Shown: one piece after another, positions 32,130-42,497 of the stretch
How positions within the stretch are numbered: the stretch's first letter is position 1
Layout of the letters: every line of letters starts with the position of its first letter
DNA from: Plasmodiophora brassicae
Taxonomy: Eukaryota; Endomyxa; Phytomyxea; Plasmodiophorida; Plasmodiophoridae
Reading direction: 5' to 3'
NCBI GenBank assembly: GCA_039704465.1
Contig: JASFAU010000003.1
Coordinates: 1,736,001-1,800,000, forward strand
Length of the DNA stretch: 64,000 nucleotides
The notes under the pieces: generated by a model
The model's input: the letters and a program-made list of their open reading frames with translations, nothing else
What the model was told of the DNA's origin: nothing
Databases searched by the model: none
Translations under genes and position numbers: made by a program

Positions 32130-33146
32130 TTACCCCCAAATGTATTGTGGGTCGCGCCTGCACGCCACCGGCGTCCGATTGCGAAATTGCCAACCGCCGT
32201 GAATGACATAGTTGCTCGTGGCCGAGAAGTCCAGGCGACGAATGTTGCCAACGAAATCCGCGGATTCGTCCCTGGGCAGCGGGAATGGACGCGGTTGGTC
32301 GACATAGGGCTGCGAGCCCGGGCAATTGAAAGCGTCGTGCTCGACAACGTCGCCTACTGCGTGCTTCCAGACGAACTCGGACAGGTAGTCCTGGTCCACA
32401 TCGCGCTTCATGTAGCCGTCGATCATTGGCGTCACGTAGTCCCTCATCGAATCATAGACAGTGCTCGGCTGCATTCTCTGGCGTAGCACTGGGGCGTAAG
32501 CGCCCCACATTCCCGCTAGTATATGCGTCGTGTGGAACTGGTGGTCGCGCATGACATGGAACGTTCGGTTCGTCATCAGCCATTCGTTGGCGGCCGTGAT
32601 CTCCCGCATCGACACGTACGAATCCGTGTCGCGGAACATGACGTAGTCGACGTCGTCGTCCACCAACGCCATGAAGCGGAACATCCGACGCGCTTCCCGC
32701 CAGGTCTCCATCTGGGGCGGCACCCGCCTGATCTCGGCACCTGTGGTGCGGATCCGGTCCAGCGTCCCCACTGGAACCGTGCTATCGACGTAGAACCGGA
32801 CCTTCCAACCGGCGTACGCGAATGGCATTGATCGGGCATTCCACACGGCTCCATCGGCGTCGATGGTGCGGTTCCCAAACACGGAGAACGCGACGACTTT
32901 CTTGGCCGTTCGGTAACTGGACCGGTAGATGTGAGGCGTTTCTGGTGCATCGCCCTCTGGCGGCGCCTGGCCCACTGTGGATTCTGCGAACTGGCCCAGC
33001 CGAATGGGCGAGCGTAACACCAGGTCGTGGACGATGCCGATCCAGACCTGGACGATGATCAGGACGGCGACGCAGGCGCCGATCGTGACGAGCAGACCCG
33101 ACCATCGTTGCCTCCGATCCCACGACATTCCCGCAGGCCCCTGCAT
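32130..33146 (-). CDS. Type II membrane glycosyltransferase-like protein, tandem copy 1
   Basis: A single exon, 338 aa from MQGPAGMSWDRRQ (start at 33146 or 33128). Residues about 15-40 are a signal anchor (LLVTIGACVAVLIIVQVWIG) after a basic cytosolic tip, the topology of Golgi glycosyltransferases. The lumenal domain has a beta-strand start KKVVAFSVFGNRTID, FAYAGWKVRFYVDSTVP, an Asp-x-Asp-type motif in VMFRDTDSYVSMRE, HVMRDHQFHTTHILAGMWG, MKRDVDQDYLSEFVW, HDAFNCPGSQPY and FVGNIRRLD. The D-T-D motif and downstream RDH...GMWG and DQDYL blocks resemble uncharacterised GT-A-fold glycosyltransferases. Upstream in-frame sequence to 33344 is probably not translated. The paralog lies directly upstream, same strand. 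Confidence 0.65.
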   Translation of the reverse strand: MQGPAGMSWDRRQRWSGLLVTIGACVAVLIIVQVWIGIVHDLVLRSPIRLGQFAESTVGQAPPEGDAPETPHIYRSSYRTAKKVVAFSVFGNRTIDADGAVWNARSMPFAYAGWKVRFYVDSTVPVGTLDRIRTTGAEIRRVPPQMETWREARRMFRFMALVDDDVDYVMFRDTDSYVSMREITAANEWLMTNRTFHVMRDHQFHTTHILAGMWGAYAPVLRQRMQPSTVYDSMRDYVTPMIDGYMKRDVDQDYLSEFVWKHAVGDVVEHDAFNCPGSQPYVDQPRPFPLPRDESADFVGNIRRLDFSATSNYVIHGGWQFRNRTPVACRRDPQYIWG

Positions 33147-33310
33147 AGGCAGTCGATCGTATCCCAGAACGGGAATATCTACTACGACAGGCCGCCCGTC
33201 TGTGATCTCTGGTCGGAGACCTCGCCCTGGATCTACGCGAAACTGCGTCTTGCGCGTGGCTGGAGCTGCAACGTGCCGGAGCCGAGCGAGCGAGCACCTG
33301 CTGAGGGATC

Positions 33311-34348
33311 TCATCCATATATGTACTTCGGGTCCAGGCGACATTCCGGGGGCGTTTCAAGGCCCTGGAACTGCCACTTGCCGTTCCTGACGTAGGCACT
33401 GGAGTCCGAGTAGTCGGGCGCTTTGATGTTGCCGACGAAGTCGCCGGTGGAGTCGCGAGGTACCGGGAACGGCTGCGGGTCATCGATGTACGGCTGCGAG
33501 CCTGGGCAGTGGAACGCGTCGTGCTCGAGGACGTCGCCTTTCGCATACGGCCAGATGACGTCCGACAGGTAATCCTGGTCGGTGTCACGCTTCATGTCGG
33601 GACTGATCCTGTTCTCGACGTATCTTTGCATGGATGCGCGGATCGTTTCCGGATGTAAACGCTGACGAAGCGTCGGCGCATGCACTCCCCACATCCCTGC
33701 CAGGATATGCGTCGTGTGGAATTGGTGATCGCGCATGACGTGAAACGTCTTGTTCGACATCAGCCATGCGTTGACGGCCGACACTTCCCGTAACGACGGC
33801 AGGGAATCGGCGTCCCTGAACATAACGAATTCCACATCGGGGTCGTCAATCGCCAGGAATCGATACATCCTCCTGGCGTCCAGCCACGATTCCATGTCTG
33901 GGTCAACGAACGAGATTTCGGCGCCTGCGCCCGTTAGCCTGTCGATGGTGGACTGGGGCACAGTGCTGTCAATGTAGAAGCGAACGCGCCAGCCAAGATA
34001 GGCTAGCGGCATGGCTCGCGCGTTCAGCGCTCCACCCTCGATGTCAATCGACCGGCCACCGTACAAGGTGAACGCGATGAGCTTGTTGGCGGACAGGAAC
34101 CCGAGTTTAGACGCATGCGATGACCCAGGTGGGACCCTGGGGACAGGCCATTGCTGAGGCGAAGCGCGCAATGTGGAAGACAGCGTCGATCGGGAGGCCA
34201 ACCCAGAAAGGCTCGCTTCGACCGACTTGACCGAGGCGATCACGACGAGCAGCACGTAGCCAGCCAGAAAGGCAACCATTAAATGGAAACATCGCTGGCG
34301 GCCGACTATGAACAGGCAGGCGCGAACCGATCTGGGTCGATCGTACAT
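33311..34348 (-). CDS. Type II membrane glycosyltransferase-like protein, tandem copy 2
   Basis: A single exon, 345 aa from MYDRPRSVRACLF, with a signal anchor HLMVAFLAGYVLLVVIASV. It is collinear with copy 1: KLIAFTLYGGRSIDI, LAYLGWRVRFYIDSTVP, VMFRDADSLPSLRE (D-A-D), the same RDHQFHTTHILAGMWG block, MKRDTDQDYLSDVIW, HDAFHCPGSQPYIDDPQPFP and FVGNIKAPDYS, ending CRLDPKYIYG. The catalytic-type motifs are conserved in both copies while the stem regions are unrelated, as expected for two active enzymes that have diverged in targeting. Donor and acceptor sugars unknown. Confidence 0.65.
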   Translation of the reverse strand: MYDRPRSVRACLFIVGRQRCFHLMVAFLAGYVLLVVIASVKSVEASLSGLASRSTLSSTLRASPQQWPVPRVPPGSSHASKLGFLSANKLIAFTLYGGRSIDIEGGALNARAMPLAYLGWRVRFYIDSTVPQSTIDRLTGAGAEISFVDPDMESWLDARRMYRFLAIDDPDVEFVMFRDADSLPSLREVSAVNAWLMSNKTFHVMRDHQFHTTHILAGMWGVHAPTLRQRLHPETIRASMQRYVENRISPDMKRDTDQDYLSDVIWPYAKGDVLEHDAFHCPGSQPYIDDPQPFPVPRDSTGDFVGNIKAPDYSDSSAYVRNGKWQFQGLETPPECRLDPKYIYG

Positions 34349-34628
34349 CGCATAGAGCGGAGCGCTGATCGTCACCGAATCCAGAGGCCGAACGCGTTGC
34401 CTCTGGTTGCCGCATAGGATCCTGCCAGTTTGGTGGGCACATGGACGGGGGTTGCGCCAGGTGCACCTTGGGCAGTGGTGCATCAGCATGACCGATCTCA
34501 ACCTGTAGGACCTGCCAGGAACGTACCCACATCACCAAATGTCCTATGCAATGCCGTTCTGATCGACCGCGAGCCTAACTCAACTGTGGACGCTTTATAC
34601 CGTCTTACGTATCACATTGGAATTAAAG

Positions 34629-35535
34629 TCACTGTGTACAGACCCATTCGAAATAGGCGGATACCTGGTAGGCTTGAGGCCTGTCAGGGTTGTCCAGCGC
34701 CGTTGTCGTGAATGCCAGCTGGATGGGCTGCGCGTCGTCCCTATTCAGGAACGCGTTGTAGGCGCGCGTCACGTCCAGCATGCGGTGCAGGTTCAGGCCA
34801 GTCGGCAGGCCGATGTCACTGCCGGGTCCGCCAACGATGAAGACGTGGCCGATCTGGCGCATGTTGGCGACGACGCTGATGACGGTTGCCTTCGTTGCCA
34901 GAGCGGGCAGGAACAGGTGCAGGATCAGGCGAGATCCAGCGGCGACGTCAGCGGTGCTGGACGCGTCTTCCAGGACCATCATCGGGTGATGCATCATCAT
35001 CATCGGGTCGTGCATCATCATCGGCTGCTCCTGCATCATCATGTCGCTGCTGCCGGCCGACATGGACTGCGAGGCGCTGGCCGACGACGATACCGAGAAC
35101 GGGGACGGCTGCGAGATGGACTGTGCCGAGTTCTGCGTCGCTTGGACGTTGTTCGAACGCGATACCTCGGCATTGCTGCCCGGTAGCGGCGACATCATGG
35201 GGCCGGCCGCGTTCGGCGCTGGCATGGCCGGCAGAGGCGGTAGCGCGATCGGGCCGACAATAGCGGACGGTGGGGCGACCTTGGGCGGTGACGGCGGCAT
35301 GATGATCGGCGGCGATGGAGGCGTGATGATCTGCGGGCCGGAACCGCCCGGCGGCGTGATCACCTGGGGCGATGATCCTCCAGGTGGCGTTATCACTTGG
35401 GGGGACTGCGGCGAGGGTTGTGGCTGGCGTTGCTGCCCCTGCTGTGGTGGTGGCGGCGGCTGCTGCTGCCCCTGCTGTTGTCGCTGAGGCTGCTGCGGCT
35501 GTTGCTGCTGCTGCTGCTGTTGTCGCTGAGGTTGC

Positions 35536-35567
<32 letters not shown>

Positions 35568-38171
35568 GGACTTTTGCTGCTGAGGAGATTGTTGAGACGG
35601 CTGTGAAAGCTGTTGCTTCTGGCCCTGTTGAGGCTGCTGCTGGCCTTGCGGAGCACGATCCTGCTTTGGTTGTTGCTGGTTGTTGGGCTGCCCAGACGGT
35701 GGCTGCTGAGGCGACGGTTGCTGCTGAGGAGACGGGGGCTGCGGTTGCGCCTGTTGCTGTTGAGGCGTCTGTTGCTTCTGAGGCGGTTGCTGTGGGGTAG
35801 GTGCGCTGCCGAGCAATTGCAAGGGGAGCGGTGGCGGTGTGTTGGGTGGCATTGGCGTCAGCGGGGCGATCGTCTGCGCTGTTTGGGACGATTCATTGGG
35901 CGCCGCCGCACCATTGTCACTGGTAGGTCGCCCACCAGTACCGTTCTGGTCGGCGCCTCCTGAGGTTGACCTAGCAGACGTTGGTGGCGGCGTTGGCAAC
36001 GCACCTGCTCCAGCAGACCCTGTTGGGCGCCCTTGTGCAGGAGCCGCTGTCGAATCGGGCGATCCGGAAGACGGCGAACCGACTGACGATGAGCGTCGCG
36101 ATGGGACTGGAGACGATTCATCATCAGGCCTCGGCTTAGGGACCGTCGATGCGCTTCCAGTACCCGACGACGGTGCCGAATCTGACGTCGGACGCTGTGC
36201 CGATGACGCCAATGCTTGCGAACGGCCCCGCGCAGGGGAATCGCTTCCAGACAGCGGTTTCGTTCCTTGTGCTGTCCGCTGCCCCGCTGCTGGAGAAGCC
36301 TTGTCGGCAGCGGGGGACGAGACCGTATTAACCGCTGATCGACCACTGTCAGGCGTAGCGTTGCCGGGCACGGCAGGGGAACCTTGCCCATTTGGAAACC
36401 CGCCAGCCCGGTCAGCACCTGGAGATGCCTGATCGGAACCCGGTAGTGATTCGTCGGTCTCCAAAGGTGATTCTCCAGTTCCAGTCTGCGCCCGTGGTCG
36501 TGGGCCCGTTGGAGACTCGCCAGGGGAACGCCCTGAATCAGCCAGGCCAAGGCGCGGCTGGCGCGGCGCTTGTGATGGCGTTGCAGGCATACCTGATGTC
36601 GGGACCGTGTCGTCTGACAAGAGGGCATCAGCGGCAGATGGTTCGCCTCCACCTGGCAGTGCCTCAGGAAGATGGCTTCCGGTCGGTTGACGCCCGCTGC
36701 CCATTGACGAACGCCCTGCTGAATTCGGACCGCCCGGTCGTCCACCTGGCATGGTGCTGGAAGATGCAGTGCCCGGGAGCCCAGCCGCTTTCCCGCTGAT
36801 CGTGGGTAACACATTGCTGCCGGTGCCCATTTCAGGCGGCGACATTGGGCGCCCCGGAAACGTGTTCGAGCCAGAACGGGTGTCGGCCGGCGGGAGCTCC
36901 CCAGGCAGTGGTGATTCGTCGTCTGGTGCCCCCGGTGACGTTGGCGCGGTGGGTCCGCCATCCGGCTGACTGCCCGCCGGGCCGGCCCCTGAACCTCCGG
37001 TATTGCTCGTCGATGCACTTGGTGGCCTGCTGACGCCAGGCGAGCCACCTGGCACGGGGCCGCCCTTCGCACCTGGAATGCGGGTACCGCTCTGAAGCTC
37101 GGTCAAGGCGCGTAACGTGGCCTGCGTTACCACAGGCCCCGGTTGCAAGTCGCCATCAGCGCCCGGGAGGAACAACTGGACCGTATTCGGCGACGACTCG
37201 CCTGCTGGTACTGGGGAGCCGTGCGAAGGGCCCGTGTTGGCGGTGCCAGACGCGCCGGGGGGCGCCTTCTGCAGATCGGCCAGGGCACGCAGCGTTGCCC
37301 TCGTGACCACTGGCCCAGGCTGCATGGTTCCATCGGCGCCTGGGACGAACAGTTGCACTGTGTTCGACGAAGCGGGGGCGTCACGCTGGATCGCCGGTGT
37401 CGCCTGGCCCAGATTATTCTGAACAAGCGTGTCGGGCAGCATCGTTGCGGTGGACGGTGGTGGGACCACGAGCTCGGCCGGGCACTGGGTCGTGCGCTCG
37501 GCGTCATCCCACGACGTCTCCTGCATGGTGACCACATAGGAGAGCATGCTGAACCACAATGGATGACTGGCGGCCGTCTCCAACGACGTCAGGCACCCGG
37601 CCAACGATCCCTGGGCGGCGCTCAGGGCGTCGAACAGTAATCCGAAGCGGTCGCCGGGCTCCGACACCAGGGGCAACAAGTGCACGCGCTCCTGGATCTC
37701 CTTCAACGTCCTGGAATCGATCTCGTGGGCCGCCAGCTGGCAGTTCCCGTATAAAGGGTTCGGCAGGCGTTCAGGTTCGTTATCGGTCGCTTCGAGAAAC
37801 GCCACCGGTACGGTAGGAGAGACTGGGAAATCCCAGTAAGGGATGGGTTGGCCGAGGCGACCCTCGACATGGCGTAAGACGGTCGTGACGACGGCCAGGG
37901 GCGTCGGGGCAGACAGCAGTGGCCCACAGCTGGCGTACAGTCTGGAAAAGGTGTCCCAGTGGTCGCTGGACGCCTGGACGGTCCTGAACGCCGCCCGATA
38001 CGCGTTCAGCTGCGCTGGCGACAGGCTGGCGATATCCGGTCGCCCCGGCAGACCGACGACAATGGCGACAAGGGCCATATACACTACGATCAACGACATC
38101 ACAAATAACGGTCGGTAGCGATATCTCTGCCATCGGCGTGACTCGGCAAGGGTGGCCCGGACGTGACTCAC
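34629..38171 (-). CDS. Membrane-anchored tyrosinase-like protein without copper ligands, Gln/Pro/Ser-rich
   Basis: An uninterrupted 1180-aa frame. Residues 20-42 are a TM or signal anchor (FVMSLIVVYMALVAIVVGL). Residues about 50-240 follow the layout of a tyrosinase: FRTVQASSDHWDTF, then a stretch aligned to the second CuA histidine region that lacks WHR, PIPYWDFPVSP (tyrosinase PYWDW), and ASHPLWFSMLSYVVTMQETSWDD aligned to the CuB block that normally reads D-P-x-F-x-x-H-H. The paired His ligands are absent, so catalysis as a classical tyrosinase is unlikely. Residues about 270-800 are Ser/Pro/Gly-rich with near repeats (VQLFVPGADG, VQLFLPGADG); 790-930 are Gln-rich; then proline-rich PQVITPPGG repeats. 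A Met/His cluster near 1030-1055 precedes a folded C-terminal domain (LILHLFLPALATKATVISVV...HVFIVGGPGSD) like the barrel after the catalytic domain of polyphenol oxidases. Confidence 0.6.
35420..35800 (+). repeat. CAG/CTG-rich tract encoding poly-Gln
   Basis: Dense CTG/TTG triplets on the plus strand encode glutamine-rich sequence (QQQQPQQPQRQQQ pattern) in the tyrosinase-like protein. Mixed CAG and CAA codons keep the Gln run while limiting a pure CAG repeat. Confidence 0.85.
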
Positions 38172-38374
38172 GACGCTGGCTCCCTCCCTGTTCGGGATGG
38201 CTCATCCGTGCGTTTCGAATGTGTATCCGGGCGCTCTTCGGAAGGCCTGCAGACGTGTTTGCTGCTGAACGCGGCGTCGCCCGCGCCGAGGGGGCTGCCC
38301 GTCACCGACACACACCTCGTGACTGGTCGCCGGGTCCGCCTTGTCGACGGCGCGCGCGTCCACCAGACGAACGA
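38172..38374. promoter_or_regulatory. 203-bp divergent intergenic region
   Basis: It separates the start codons of the tyrosinase-like gene (minus) and the P450-reductase gene (plus). This is the only space for promoters of both; co-regulation is possible but not shown. No clear TATA box seen. Confidence 0.4.
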
Positions 38375-41300
38375 ATGCCGGGCGGGAACGACGGGACGGG
38401 GAGCGAGGGCCTCGTGCCCGGCGCGAACACCAAGGCGATTCCGCAACCCCCGGAATCGTTCCTGGTGGGCAACCTGTTCGATGTCGGGTCGGCGGACAAC
38501 ATGCTCGCCGCGCTCGGTCATCTCGCCGAACTCTACGGTGGGGTGGTGCCCCCGGCCTGGGGCCTCAGGCATGTTCGTGTCTGACGGGTGCGTTCCCCGC
38601 CGGCAGGCCCCATCTACCGCCTCCGCATCATCAACAGCACCCTGGTCGTCCTGTCTGGTCAGGAGTACGTCGAACAGGTCTGCAACGAGGATACGTTTGA
38701 GAAGGGGCTGGGCAAAGGTATAGCACACCGATCGGTTCCGTGCCCCCGGGCGCTGGTTTCTTGATCATTGTGTCTCGTTGCAGCGCTTCAGCATATACGG
38801 GACCTCGCCGGCGATGGCCTGTTTACCGCCTTCACCGAGGAGCCCAACTGGCGCATCGCCCACAACATTCTCATGCCGGTGTTTGGCGCGATCGGCGTCC
38901 GAGGCATGCTCGGCGACATGGTCGACATCGGCCAGCAGCTCGTGCTCAAGCTGGAGCGATTCGGCCCCGAGTGCAACGTCGATGTTGTCAACGACTTCAC
39001 GCGCCTGACGTTGGACACGATCGCTCTGGCCGCGTTCAGCTACCGCTTCAACTCGTACTACTCGGACACGATGCACCCGTTCGTCACGAGCATGGTCAAC
39101 GTTCTGCTGGAGGCTGGCCGACGTACCAGACGCCTGCCTATGCAGACCGCCCTGATGTTCCGGGAGAAGCGCCAGTACGAGGCCGATATTGCCTACATCC
39201 ACCAGCTGTGCGACAAGATCGTCTCGATCCGGAAGAGCCATCCGACGGACTCCAACGACCTGCTGAACAAGATGCTCACAGGGCGCGACAAGGAGACCGG
39301 TCAAGGTCTGTCCGACGAGAACATCCGGTACCAGATGGTAGGTTCCTGCCCCCCGATACGTGCAGGGGGCCAGGCTGGAGCTGATGGCAAACCGGCCCAG
39401 GTTACGTTCCTGATCGCTGGCCATGAGACCACATCCGGCCTGCTCTCGTTTGCCTTCTACTATTTGGGGAAGCACCCGGCGATCGTCCGGAAGGCACAGG
39501 CCGAGGTCGACAGCGTCACGGGCGGCCGCCAGCCGATCACGCTGGCCGACCTGCCCAAGTTCGTCTACATCGATGCGATCCTGAAGGAAACCCTGAGGCT
39601 GAACCCGACGGCGCCCGCGTTCTCCCGTAAGAAGAAGGGCGGTGGGCGTTTCACGTTCAAGGACGGCTACGAGCTCCAGCCGCAGGAGCCCTGCCAAGTT
39701 CTGCTGCCCAACCTGCATCGCGACCCCAAGGTCTGGACGGACCCAGAGGGTAGGTGCTGATCAGACGGGACGATGCCCTTGATCGATCACCTCCAACGCT
39801 GCTGTACCCCGTTAGTGTTCAAACCGGAACGCTTCCTGGACGGCGGGCTCGAGCGCCTCCCGCCAAACAGCTACAAGCCGTTCGGTTCCGGGGAACGCGC
39901 CTGCATCGGTCGTGCGTTCGCGATCCAGGAGGCAACGCTCGTGGTCGGTGGTGGCCGCGTGCGCCGTGCCGGGCGGGGGGTGCCGCTGACTCGTTGGGCG
40001 TGGCCATAGACCGCGATGATGCTGCAGCGCTTCGACGTTGAGCTCGGCGACCCCAGCTACGAGCTGCGCATCAAGTCGACGCTGACGATCAAGCCCGACG
40101 GGTTGCTCATGCGGTTCCGCCCCCGGGACGGCGCGCGTCCTGCCGCCGCCCCGGCGATGGCGCCCTCCCCGACGACGACGACGGCGCTGCAGGCAGCGGA
40201 GACGGCTGTGAGCGCAACGGGTGCACAGCCGGCACGTTCGCCTCCGTCCGCCGCTGCCACGAAGCGCCTGACCGTCCTGTTCGGTTCGAATGCGGGTGAG
40301 CATTTCGCGTGTTGGCGACCGGCAGCGCGTAACAACGTCTTCGTGGCAGGGTCGTGCGAGTCGTTCGCCCAGCGCCTGGCCTCGGACGCCAAGATGAGGG
40401 GCTACGCAGCCGACGTCCAGGCGCTGGACTCGCTGAGCATCGAGGCGCTCCTGCCGACGGACCGGCCGGTCGCCATCATCACCGCGTCGTACGAGGGCCA
40501 TCCCTGCGACAACGCCAGGTCGTTCGTCAGCGCCCTGGAGCACGCCAAGCCGGGCGCGTTCGCCGGCGTCGCCTTCGCCGTGCTCGGCTGCGGCCACAGG
40601 GACTGGGTTCGCACGTACCAGCGCGTCCCGACACTGATCGACAAGATGCTGGCGGAGGCGGGCGCCCGCCGTCTGTGCCCACTTGCCACGACCGATGCCG
40701 CCGGCGACTTCTTTGGCGGGTTCGAGGCCTGGGAGGACGGCCTGTGGAAGCACCTGCAGGCCGGCTACTACGTGCAGGCGGGCGACAATCAGGCGGCGTC
40801 GCCTGACGCCGTAGACGTCACCGCGTCCGGGTTGCAGGTCGACGTCGTCGCCGAGCACCGCCTGCTGGACGGCGGCGAGTATCGCGCCGGCGTCGTCGTC
40901 GAGAACCGCCGCCTGACCGCCGACAAGCTCCAGTACGGCGGGATGGAGAAGCGGCACCTGGAGATCAAGCTGCCCGACGGCGTCACGTACCGCGCTGGCG
41001 ATTACCTGGCGCTGATGCCGCTGAACCCGGCGTCGCAGGTCTCGCGCGTCCTGCGCCGCTTCAACCTGTCGCCCGAGGCGTCCGTCGTGATCCGGCCGCC
41101 GGGCCGGCCGCACCTGCCCACCGACCGCCCCGTCGGCGTCCTGTCGTTGCTGTCGACCTACGTCGAGCTCGGCGAGTACTGCAGCAGGCGCACGCTGCAG
41201 CACCTGATCGCGACGACGCCCGCCGCCGAGCCGGCCATGCTGGCCGGCCTGCAGGCCCTGTCGCTGGACCCGGCGTACAGCGACGACGTCGTCGCCAGGC

Positions 41301-42073
41301 GCGTCTCCCTGCTGGACCTGCTCGAGGTGCACGCCCGCCACCCGATGCCGTTCGGCGACTTCCTCGGCTTCCTGCCGCCCATGCGCATGCGGCAGTACTC
41401 GATCTCGTCGAGCCCGCTCTGGAAACCCGATTCGGTGACGCTGACGTTCGACGTGCTGGATGCGCCCGCCCTGTCGGGGGGGCACCGGCGCAAGGTCGGC
41501 GTCGCGTCCACGTACCTGGCGGGAGCGGAGGCCGGCGACAGGCTGACCTGCACGGTGCGTTCGTCGGCGCGCGCCTTCCACCTGCCGGCGGACCCGCAGG
41601 TCCCCGTCATCATGGTGGCGGCCGGGTCCGGCATTGCCCCGTTCCGCGGGTTCATCCAGGAGCGCGCCGCCATGGTCGCCGTCGGCCGCCCGGTCGGCCC
41701 CGCCCTCCTCTACTACGGGTGCCGCGCCCGGGAGGAGTTCGTCTACGCCGACGACCTGAAACGCTGGGAGGCGCTGGGCGCCGTCTCCGTCCGCGTTGCG
41801 TTCTCGCGCGAGCAGGCGTCGCCGGCCGGCGGCGTCCCGGCGTCCTGCAAACACGTCGACCAGCTGATCGTGGAGCAGAAGGGCGAACTGATCGACCTGG
41901 TCCGCGCCGGCGCGCACGTGTACGTCTGCGGAAGCGCCTCGCGCCTGGGCAAGAGCGTCTCGGCGGCGATGGTCACCATGTACAAGGAGTATGCCGCGTG
42001 CGACGATGACCAGGCGAACAGGTGGCTGGATTCCATCAAAGGCGAACGCTATGCGACCGACGTCTTCAACTAA
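38375..42073 (+). CDS. Self-sufficient cytochrome P450-reductase fusion (CYP102/CYP505 type)
   Basis: Fusion of a heme monooxygenase with a diflavin NADPH reductase; relatives hydroxylate fatty acids. Seven exons (38375-38537, 38607-38717, 38784-39337, 39401-39749, 39816-39943, 40010-40295, 40350-42073) close to 1104 aa. The P450 part has [16 protein letters not shown]-helix AGHETTSG, ExxR in LKETLRL, and heme loop [10 protein letters not shown] with the Cys ligand. A Pro/Ala/Thr linker leads to the FMN domain ([29 protein letters not shown]), then FAD and NADPH domains ([41 protein letters not shown]) ending ERYATDVFN. The domain order is that of P450-BM3 and P450foxy. The last intron (40296-40349) is 54 nt without stops and would add 18 spurious residues if read through. 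No N-terminal membrane anchor, so probably cytosolic. Confidence 0.93.
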
Positions 42074-42497
42074 ACCACCATCCGGGGGTGTGGCATGGTC
42101 CCGCGCCCGCCCCATTGCTGTTGCACGAACGCGCCCTCTGTGCCGGCCCCCTGAAAGTTCGGTGGACGGGCCCGTCGAAATGGGGCAACGTGTGCCACCA
42201 CCGCCGCACAGAGGTCGCCGAGTCCGGCCCGGGGTCGATCCGGGTCTCCCCCGTATGGCGCATGTGTCGACGAACGGCGCCACTGGTTGGCAGGCTTCAC
42301 AGCTAGAGGAAACCCGCCGGACGCCGCGGGGGGACATCGGATCGGACGAGGGAGCAGCTGCACGACGGATGGCGCCGTTGTCTTTGCCGACATGTCTGCT
42401 CATGCTAACGCCCACACTAGTCGTCGGCGTGTTGGGATCTGGACGTTCCGTTTGTAGATTGGCGGCCGGCCCAAGCACCAGGCGGGCCGAACCGGAC

